Shown one piece after another: positions 56,866-64,000 of a stretch of DNA of 64,000 nt. Positions within the stretch are counted from its first letter, which is position 1. Each line of letters starts with the position of its first letter. The stretch spans positions 32,208,767-32,272,766 of the forward strand of contig NW_026623089.1 in assembly GCF_023065955.2 (NCBI RefSeq). The letters are read 5' to 3'. The DNA is from Ursus arctos. Lineage: Eukaryota; Chordata; Mammalia; Carnivora; Ursidae. The notes under the pieces were generated by a model. It worked only from the letters and a program-made list of their open reading frames with translations, did no database searches and was not told the origin of the DNA. Both the position numbers and the translations under genes were made by a program.

Positions 56866-56867
56866 GG

Positions 56868-57090
56868 AATGTAAGAACTGAAAGTAGATTCATGGTTGCT
56901 AATGGCTGGGAGTAGGAAGAAATGGGGAGAGACTGCTGATGGGGTTGGGGTTGCTCTTTTGGGATGATGAAATGTTCTGGAACTAGACAGTGGTCATGGT
57001 CGTACACCTTGTGAATATGCTAAAAACCACTGTACAATTCAGAATAGTGAGTTTTATGGTATGTCTGTCATTTCCCAGATTTTAAAGAAA
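56868..57090 (+). mobile_element. old L1 3'UTR
   Basis: TTCATGGTTGCTAATGGCTG, GATGAAATGTTCTGGAACTA, CACTGTACAATTCAGAATAG, GAGTTTTATGGTATGTCTGT: sense L1M terminal region. Confidence 0.85.
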
Positions 57091-57829
57091 ATACACGTGC
57101 TACTTAATGGGGCTATCATTAGGAGGCAGAGAGAAAGTACACAGAAAACCTCTGTAAAACTCTAAAGTGTCATTTTTAGTGAGGATCAGTTGTATTAGTT
57201 GGGAGGCTTTTGTTGTTGTTTGTTTGGGTTGCGATTGATAGAAGCCTAACTTGAGACTTTACTGACTCATGTAACCAAACTTCAGGCTCTAAAATTAGAA
57301 ATTCCAAGTGGACCACATTCTCTCCGCCTCTCATCTTGGCTTTTCTGAACATCACCTTCATTCCCTCGGTTGTGGCAGGGGAATAGGTGTCTATGGCTGC
57401 CAGACAGGCAACTTCCATTTTGTCACCAGAGAAGTCTCAGAGTCTTTGGTTGTCTGACCTGAAGCTCAAAACTACTGCACAGTTGCTCCAGTTGACTCAG
57501 GTTGGGTAAAATATACAGACTTAGACCCATCACAGTGGCCCAGGAAATGACTTGTACAGGTTGATTGGTAGCTCCCATTAGAATCACAGAGTAGAGGTGC
57601 ACTCCCCAAAGAGGTGGGCAGAAGGCTGCCTTCACCAGACAAAACAACAAATGTCCCACAGTAGACCAATGACCCAGGCTTCCCCATGTTAGAGTCAGAA
57701 CGGACTTCAGACATCCTGGAGCACATCACATCCAACCTTCTTGTTTAGTACAGGAGGAAGCTCTGTTCAGAGAGCTAGTTAGCTGAACCAAGACTAGATC
57801 TTTTAACTGCCAACTTAGTGAATGAACGT
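57091..57829. other. unclassified DNA with a MIR-like end
   Basis: No gene. The stretch 57690-57800 (CAGACATCCTGGAGCACATC; AGTACAGGAGGAAGCTCTG) resembles an ancient MIR-type SINE. The rest, with a TTG-rich tract at 57210-57230, is unassigned. Confidence 0.35.
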
Positions 57830-57894
57830 AAGTTGATGATTCTCAAATCCATACCACAGCATAAACTGGGGAACTTATTAAAAATACGGACTGC

Positions 57895-58156
57895 TGGGAT
57901 GCCTGGGTGGCTCAGTTGGTTAAGCCTCTGACTCTTGACTCTTGGTTTCGGCTCAGGTCATGATGTTGCGGTTGTGGGATCGAGCCCTGCGTTGGGTTGT
58001 GCTCAGTGCAGAGTCTGCTTCAGATTCTCTCTCCCTCTCCTTCTCATTCACTCTCTCTCTCTCCCCCTCTCTTAAATAAATAAATAAAATCTTTAAAACA
58101 AATATAAACCAGCAGACACTGTCACACATGCAAAAAACCTTTATCTTACTTAAAAA
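57895..58156 (+). mobile_element. Can-SINE with apparent 3' transduction
   Basis: GGGATGCCTGGGTGGCTCAG through ATAAATAAATAAAATCTTT (ends about 58098). Then 53 non-SINE bases (58099-58151) and a second A-run precede the right duplication. Flanks AAAAATACGGACTGC (57880-57894) and AAAAATACAGATTGC (58157-58171), two differences. Carries a local GACTCTT repeat in the tRNA part. Confidence 0.85.
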
Positions 58157-58211
58157 AAAAATACAGATTGCAAGCCTCTCAGTTGAGACCTAAATAAGAA
58201 TTAGGGGTCTG

Positions 58212-58412
58212 TGGGGCGCCTGGGTGGCACAGCGGTTAAGCGTCTGCCTTTGGCTCAGGGTGTGATCCCGGCGTTATGGGATCAAGCCCCACATCAGGCT
58301 CCTCCGCTATGAGCCTGCTTCTTCCTCTCCCACTCCCCCTGCTTGTGTTCCCTCTCTCGCTGGCTGTCTGTATCCTGTCAAATAAATAAATAAAATCTTT
58401 AAAAAAAAAAAA
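58212..58412 (+). mobile_element. Can-SINE, young arctoid-type subfamily
   Basis: GGGGCGCCTGGGTGGCACAG, CGGTTAAGCGTCTGCCTTTG, GATCAAGCCCCACATC (B-box region), CTATGAGCCTGCTTCTTCCT. Perfect 16-bp duplication AAGAATTAGGGGTCTG at 58196-58211 and 58413-58428. Confidence 0.97.
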
Positions 58413-58927
58413 AAGAATTAGGGGTCTGGGGTGCATGTGAGTCTGGATTCAATTACAAGGGTCCCAGCTGATTCTGATGTTTGGGCTTTACCACTTAGAA
58501 AAGAAAACCTGATACCTAGATCTCCACACTGAGATGCTCATGCCCTGAACTGAGCTGTGGGTGACCCTCACATGCAGCTAAGTTTGAGAACCACTAACTT
58601 AACATAATGCACATTAGAATCACTGGGGAGGCTTTAGTAGTACTTCAAGTGCCAGGGTCCAAATGTAGAGTAATGTACATGTAGAGTTACTTAGGATGAA
58701 ATGCAAATAAACATGCGTGGTGCTATCACATGCAAATGACTGATCTAAAGTGATATGAACTAAACAGATATCTTCATGGAACCTGTGGAGTTGTCCTACA
58801 CTCACAAATTACATTTATATCCCATACTGAACCTGGAAGCTGGCAAATTTATTTAGACACATCCCATTTCAGGGGTAATAAAATATGGGGGAAATGTATA
58901 TCTTAGAGTCATGGAAATATGGTACTA

Positions 58928-59025
58928 TCCCTATTTTCAGATGAGGTTCTAGAAGATTAAATGACTAACCCAAAGTAACATAGTTCATTAAATGGCCAAG
59001 CCAGAAATAAAACTTAGCTAGAGTT
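58928..59025 (-). repeat. MIR fragment
   Basis: CTATCCCTATTTTCAGATGA, GACTAACCCAAAGTAACATA, CAAGCCAGAAATAAAACTTA: antisense MIR. Confidence 0.75.
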
Positions 59026-60030
59026 CTCCAGAAACTCCCCTACGAACAAACTTTCCATTTACAAACTTTCCTTGACAAGGACAAAGCAATTTACCAAAAC
59101 AAAATCTTGTCAGCTCTGCCTGCAACCAGCAGTTGGAATTAGGAGTCCCCTTGGGCTTGCTAATGGACACAGTGGCGGGCTTTTAAGACCTAACTGATCC
59201 CAAGGGTGGAGTTGGTATATCTTTCAGTGTAATGCAGGAACAAATTTTGAAGTATTTTAAAGCACGTATAATTTTAAAGTATTTTAAACTGAAAATTTGG
59301 AGCGCAAAAAGATGTAAATGCATTTATCTTTGGAAACAATAATTTAAAAAGTCAGGACAATTAAAAAAGGAAAATAGAATGAGTCTAGAAGAATGAGGAT
59401 GAAAACGGTCAGTTGGATCTGTTTTATGCTTTGAACCAATCATTATCAAATTGTCAGCATGACCAAATGTATCTGACATTATATGGTTCTTTTCTTTCTT
59501 TCAAAATTACTACTTAGTTATAAGGAAATTTAATGTTCATTAAAAAAAGAAAGCAACAAAGAACAATTCAGAAATAAAAAGGTTAAAGATTAATCTTCTT
59601 CCCCACTCTTATAAGAGAGAATGTTTGGTACATATTTTTCCAGAATATACATGTCTACAATGATTTTTCTTGGCTTATATGTTTGCCATTTGTAACTTTC
59701 TTTTTTCCATTTAACAATGTATAGTGACCATCTTACACTATTTTAACCTGAAGGTAAATTGAACAAGTCAGTGTAAACACGTTGATTTGCTTGTGTCATG
59801 CCAAATGTTTTTTTGACGTTATAGAAATGCCCCTAAATGTAGTCCAACTCTCTCAGTTATTAAAACTCTATTCATAAATCAAGTCCAAGGTCACTGGACA
59901 AGATGTCACATTCTTTGTTCTTCTCTGACTTTCAACATTTGTAGGGTAGCAAACCCCCCCCCCAATTCCTCACACCTCCTGTCAGCAGTGTGCTGGCAAA
60001 CTGGCTGTGGGTGGGGAGGGAAACCTGATT
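59026..60030. other. repeat-poor stretch, no gene seen
   Basis: No confident repeat. A C-run lies at 59953-59962. The AATGTATAGTGACCATC stretch (59716) could be an old L1 trace. Confidence 0.4.
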
Positions 60031-60040
60031 TATAGCAGGT

Positions 60041-60045
<5 letters not shown>

Positions 60046-60075
<30 letters not shown>

Positions 60076-60271
60076 TTTTAAGATTTTTTATTTATTTATT
60101 TGACAGAGATAGACACAGCCAGTGAGAGAGGGAACACAGGCAGGGGGAGTGGGAGAGGAAGAAGCAGGCTCATAGCGAAGGAGCCTGATGTGGGGCTCGA
60201 TCCCATAACGCCGGGATCACGCCCTGAGCCAAAGGCAGACGCTTAACGACTGCGCCACCCAGGCGCCCCTG
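60046..60271 (-). mobile_element. Can-SINE with (TTTA)n tail
   Basis: Minus-strand arctoid-type copy: CAGCCAGTGAGAGAGGGAAC, GGAAGAAGCAGGCTCATAGC, right end GCGCCACCCAGGCGCCCC. The tail has grown to about 10 TTTA units (60041-60079). Duplication TAGCAGGTTTATT at 60033-60045 and 60272-60284, perfect. Confidence 0.97.
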
Positions 60272-60284
60272 TAGCAGGTTTATT

Positions 60285-61085
60285 GATGTCCACATTGTAA
60301 ATACTCCCACTATAGTTTGAAGTACCAACAGTTTAACAGTTGGCTCCCAAAATTCCTGAATATTTAACATTCGGCTCTGAGCTGCTGGAGCACGCCAGTG
60401 CCCAGCCACTCAATGATCAATTATGGCGCCTATGACACTTTTATCTTGATATAACACTATTGCGGACTGATTTCCTACATATAGTCACTGCACCTAAAGG
60501 AAAGGTGGGTATAATGGAAAAAATGACCAAAAACCAAAAATGGGAGGAAAAAATTTAATTAGGGGAACATCCCTCTTGTATTTCTTTATTTGCTTGGAAT
60601 TTCTAGAATAAAACCATCAAGTATAATGAGGTTCTTCTGCTAGATGTATAGGTATAAATAATATTATGCGAACATTTTTTTCTTTTCCCAGATAAAAAGT
60701 AGCCCACAAGTCTGGTTTTATGTTCTATTAGAAGCTCTTTGCAATTTTTCCTTTCCCAGATGTTAAATAGCTTTTTCCTCCAGTATTTTTTCCTGCATAA
60801 TGATTTTTATGGAAGCGAATATAGTACGCATTTTAAAGTTTTACCAGTTGTGACAATAAAATAATGGGACCTTTAAAATCTAACCATGTATTTGGAAAGT
60901 TGGGAAAACCATACATTTATTTTCTTAGGAAAACACATGCTTTTGCTGATGAGGATGCGATTGCTCAAAATATTTTGGAAATTCTCTTTTTGAATTGTCT
61001 TTAGCACAAGATTGTGAAGTGTGAATTAAAATTAGTTAGGTTGCCCCAAGGCACTGCTTCATATGTTTTAAATTAAAAGTAGAAC
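60285..61085. other. unique-looking DNA, no gene seen
   Basis: No repeat or gene recognised. Confidence 0.45.
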
Positions 61086-61089
61086 CTCT

Positions 61090-61312
61090 GAGTGGAGTAA
61101 AAAGCAATGGATTTGGAATCAGATCTGGATTCAAGTCCAAATCTGTTTTGTAACTCTGCACATCCCTTAACTTCTTCAAACTCACTTTTCTCCTTTGCAA
61201 CTTGAGAATAATAGTGCCTACACCAGGGTCGTCCTGGAGAGTAAATGAAACAAGGCATTGTTATAGCACCTTGTGCAATGAAAAGCACTATCCAGATGCA
61301 GATTATTACTGG
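61090..61312 (+). repeat. MIR SINE
   Basis: GATTTGGAATCAGATCTGGA, TTCAAGTCCAAATCTGTTTT, GAGAATAATAGTGCCTACAC, GCACTATCCAGATGCAGATT. Sense MIR, nearly full length. Confidence 0.88.
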
Positions 61313-61640
61313 CCCAGCTTGATTATAATTGAATGGGCTCAGCTATTTCCAAAATTCAGATGTAACCACTGAAAGCATAAATGTCCCATCACTGAAAAAA
61401 TTTTCAAATGAACGTGGAAAAGGCTCTGATACCGCAGACCAGTTTGTCAAACCCCAGTGAGAACTCAGCTGTGGTCCAGTGAAATCACATCCCCTGCAAA
61501 AAGCCCTCCTTACTCTCCAGGTCCTAAGCATTCTCATTTTCTCCTGCTCCTCTCCTTCCCACCACCTACTCTATTGGATGAAAGTAGGAAATGCTGGCTA
61601 AATGCAGAGCATTTATAACAATGAAATTTGAAAGGATCCT
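61313..61640. other. unique-looking DNA, no gene seen
   Basis: Holds the left flank of the young L1 insertion. No gene. Confidence 0.45.
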
Positions 61641-62002
61641 GGCTGGGCTTTTTTTTTTTTAATGTTTTTTTTTATATTATGTTAGTCACCATACAGTACA
61701 TCCCTGGTTTCTGATGTAAGTTCGATGATTCATTAGTTGCATATAACACCCAGTGCACCATGCAATACGTGCCTTCCTTACTACCCATCACCGGTCTATC
61801 CCATTCTCCCACCCACCTCCCCTCTGAAGCCCTCAGTTTGTTTCTCAGAGTCCATAGTCTCCCATGCTTCATTCCCCCTTCTGATTACACCCCCCTTCTT
61901 TATCCCTTTCTTCTCCTACCTATCTTCCTAGTTCTTATGTTCCATAGATGAGAGAAATCATATGATAATTGTCTTTCTCTGCTTGACTTATTTCACTTAG
62001 CA

Positions 62003-62740
62003 TTATCTCCTCCTCCTCGTCCATGTTGCAGCAAATGTTGAGAATTCATTCTTTCTGATAGCTGAGTAATATTCCATTGTATATATGGACCACAACTTCT
62101 TAATCCAGTCATCTGTTGAAGGGTATCTTGGCTCCTTCCACGATTTAGCTATTGTGGACAATGCTGCTATGAACATTGGGGTGCATATGGCCCTTCTCTT
62201 CACTACATCTGTATCTTTGGGGTAAATACCCAGTAGTGCAATGGCTGGGTCATAGGGTAGCTCAATTTTTAACTTTTTAAGGGACCTCCACACTGTTTTC
62301 CAGAGTGGCTGTACCAACTTGCATTCCCACCAACAGTGTAGGAGGGATCCCCTTTCTCCACATCCTCTCCAGCAATTGTTGTTTCTTGCCTTGTCAATTT
62401 TTGCCATTCTAACTGGCGTAAGGTGGTATCTTAGTGTGGTTTTGATTTGAATTTCCCTGATGGCTAATGATTTTGAACACTTTTTCATGTGTCTGTTAGC
62501 CATTTGTATGTCTTCATTGGAAAAGTGTCTGTTCATATCTTCTGCCCATTTATTGATTTGATTATTTGTTTCACGTGTATTGAGTTTGAGAAGTTCTTTG
62601 TAGATCTTGGATACAAGTCTTTTATCTGTAGCATCCTTTGCAAATATATTCTCCCATTCCGTGGGCTGCCTCTTAGTTTTTTTGACTGTTTCCTTGGCTG
62701 TGCAGAAGCTTTTTATCTTGATGAAGTCCCACAAGTTCAT
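62003..62740 (-). pseudogene. L1 ORF2 C-terminal fragment (open, truncated)
   Basis: 246 codons remain open to the natural stop. The L1 C-terminal cysteine motif is complete: C123-x3-C127-x7-H135-x4-C140 in [20 protein letters not shown]. Downstream, [14 protein letters not shown] and [13 protein letters not shown] are the usual L1 landmarks. ORF2 as a whole encodes endonuclease and reverse transcriptase for target-primed insertion; this fragment holds neither catalytic centre and cannot act. The lack of stops indicates a fairly recent insertion. Confidence 0.95.
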
Positions 62741-62868
62741 TTTATCTTTGTTTCTCTTGCCTTTGGAGATGTGTCATGAAAAAGGTTGCTTTGGCCGATG
62801 TCGTAGAGGTTGCTGCCTATGTTCTCCTCTAGGATTTTAATGGATTCCTGTCTCACATCGAGGTCTTT

Positions 62869-63067
62869 CTTTCTTTCTTTTTCTTTTTTTAAGGATTTTT
62901 TTATTTATTCGACAGAGATAGAGACAGCCAGTGAGAGCAGGGGGAGTGGGAGAGGAAGAAGCAGGCTTATAGCGGAAGAGCCTGATGTGGGGCTCGATCC
63001 CATAACTCCGGGATCATGCCCTGAGCCAAAGGCAGATGGTTAACCGCTGTGCCACCCAGGCGCCCCG
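62869..63067 (-). mobile_element. Can-SINE inside the young L1
   Basis: Minus-strand arctoid-type copy: CAGCCAGTGAGAGCAGGGGG, GGAAGAAGCAGGCTTATAGC, right end TGCCACCCAGGCGCCCC. Duplication CATCGAGGTCTTT at 62856-62868 and 63068-63080 (13 bp, perfect) shows that it entered after the L1. Confidence 0.98.
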
Positions 63068-63080
63068 CATCGAGGTCTTT

Positions 63081-63737
63081 CATCCATTTGGAGTTTATCT
63101 TTGTGTATGGTGTGAGAGAGTGGTCAAGTTTCATTCTTTTGCATGTAGCTGTCCAATTTTCCCAGCACCATTTATTGAAGAGACTGTCTTTTTTCCACTG
63201 GATGTTTTTTCCTGCTTTATCAAAGATTAGTTGCCCAAAGAGCCGAGGGTCCATTTCTGGGTTCTCTATTCTGTTCCATTGGTCTATGTGTCTGTTTTTG
63301 TGCCAGTACCATGCTGTCTTTGTGATCACAGCTTTGTAGTACAGCTCGAAATCCTCCATTGTGATGCCCCCAGCTTTGTTTTTCCTTTTCAACAGTTCCT
63401 TGGTGATCCGGGGCCTTTTCTGGTTCCATACAAATTTAAGGACTATTTGTTCCTGTTCTTTGAAAAATGTCCTTTGTATTTTGATCGGGATAGCACTGAA
63501 AGTATAGATTGCTCTGGGTAGCATGGACATTTTAACTATGTTAATTCTTCCGATCCATGAGCATGGAATATCTTTCCATCTTTTTGTGTCTTCTTCAATG
63601 TCTTTCAAGAGTGATTTATAGTTTCTAGAATATAGATCCTTTACGTCTCTGGTTAAGTTAATTCCAAGGTAACGTATGGTTTTTGGTGCTAATGGTAAAT
63701 GGTATGGACTGCCTAATTTCTCTTTCTTCAGTCTCAT
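63081..63737 (-). pseudogene. L1 ORF2 middle fragment (open, truncated)
   Basis: About 219 L1 codons stay open until the SINE, which adds a short antisense-SINE tail before a stop at 62967. Landmarks: [40 protein letters not shown] and [17 protein letters not shown], i.e. post-RT thumb and linker. It was continuous with 62003-62740 before the SINE. Upstream (63738-63837) the frame is lost before the truncation point. Confidence 0.95.
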
Positions 63738-64000
63738 TATTCATGTATAGAAATGCAACTGATTTCTGAGCATTGACTTTGTATCTCGCCACATTACTGA
63801 ATTGCTTTATAACGTCTAATAGTTTGGGAGTGGATTCGGCTGGGCTTTTGACAAGAACCTCGTCATCTCTCTCACACCCAGCAGCTTCAGCCAGCCAGCC
63901 CTCCTCCTTTTAAATGGTTGGCTCCAGTGCGGCTGCTAATCTTGCCATTTTAAGATAGCCTCGACCTGAAGGCTGAGACAAGTTCCAAAGTGGAGCACAG

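Larger units (their letters stand above)
57830..58590 (+). mobile_element. hAT (MER20/MER3-like) element carrying two SINEs
   Basis: The host element is in three pieces: 57830-57894 (GATGATTCTCAAATCCATAC; GGGGAACTTATTAAAAATAC), 58157-58211 (TCAGTTGAGACC) and 58429-58590 (CAGCTGATTCTGATGTTTGG; AGTTTGAGAACCACTAACTT). Two Can-SINEs separate the pieces. Confidence 0.8.
61653..63837 (-). mobile_element. 5'-truncated carnivore L1 with target-site duplication
   Basis: The minus-strand L1 holds the later part of ORF2, the full 3'UTR (antisense GTTAGTCACCATACAGTACA) and a T-rich start (A-tail) at 61649-61675. The 12-bp duplication GGCTGGGCTTTT lies at 61641-61652 and 63838-63849, proving one insertion of about 2.2 kb. 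It lacks the 5'UTR, ORF1, endonuclease and most of the RT. A Can-SINE later inserted at 62869-63067. Confidence 0.97.

Noticed and set aside
60170..60409. Repeated short peptide (LPLAQG...WDRAPHQA) in frames at 60170, 62967, 19063, 17260 and elsewhere
   Set aside because: It is the antisense translation of the Can-SINE, not a conserved protein motif.

Overview
This window is vertebrate nuclear DNA from a carnivoran mammal. The main evidence is at least 18 copies of tRNA-Lys-derived Can-SINEs, recognised by their 5' head (GGGGCGCCTGGGTGGC), a CT-rich 3' part, and an AATAAATAAAATCTTT tail. Several copies (37137, 50437, 58212, and 60046 and 62869 on the minus strand) belong to the subfamily with CAGCGGTTAAGCGTCTGCC and TATGAGCCTGCTTCTTCC. 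That subfamily is familiar from bears, giant panda and pinnipeds, so an arctoid carnivore, probably a bear-like species, is the best guess; the species is not proven. L1 3' ends of carnivore type (GATGTACTGTATGGTGACTA) agree with this.

No intact host protein-coding gene, tRNA, rRNA or CRISPR array could be supported. Nearly all open frames are short, or are antisense or shadow frames of SINEs and L1s, or lie in the GC-rich block where stop codons are rare. The only coding-like sequence I can identify is L1 ORF2 debris. The best piece is a fairly young 5'-truncated L1 on the minus strand (61653-63837), bounded by a 12-bp target-site duplication and split by a later SINE with its own 13-bp duplication.

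Layout. 0-5.6 kb: L2, a SINE with an 18-bp duplication, and two L1 pieces. 5.6-8.1 kb: an inverted (twin-primed) L1, a second L1M and a MER5A-like element. 8-15.4 kb: mostly unique DNA with scattered MIR/L2 and a 23-bp tandem duplication. 15.4-23.6 kb: dense SINE and L1, including a 104-bp direct duplication (17103/18389), one copy of which interrupts a MIR. 23.6-31.8 kb: mostly unique DNA with MIR, MER5A, a MaLR-like LTR and one unexplained open frame. 31.84-32.76 kb: a strong CpG island with Sp1-type GC boxes, the only promoter-like region. 33-36 kb: repeat-poor. 36-41 kb: layered L1s and a perfect 28-bp-arm inverted repeat (40403-40464). 41-47 kb: unique DNA with MIR and LTR fragments. 47-51.5 kb: layered L1M with two very short L1 3'-end insertions and a SINE whose tail has grown into about 185 bp of GAAA-type polypurine. 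51.5-61.6 kb: mostly unique DNA with a hAT element hit by two SINEs, one apparently carrying a 3' transduction. 61.6-63.85 kb: the young L1.

The sequence is best read as intergenic or intronic DNA around a CpG-island promoter whose gene I cannot identify. Most interest lies in insertion and duplication scars rather than in a new gene system. Repeat names rest on recalled consensus features, and boundaries of the old repeats (MIR, L2, L1M) are approximate.
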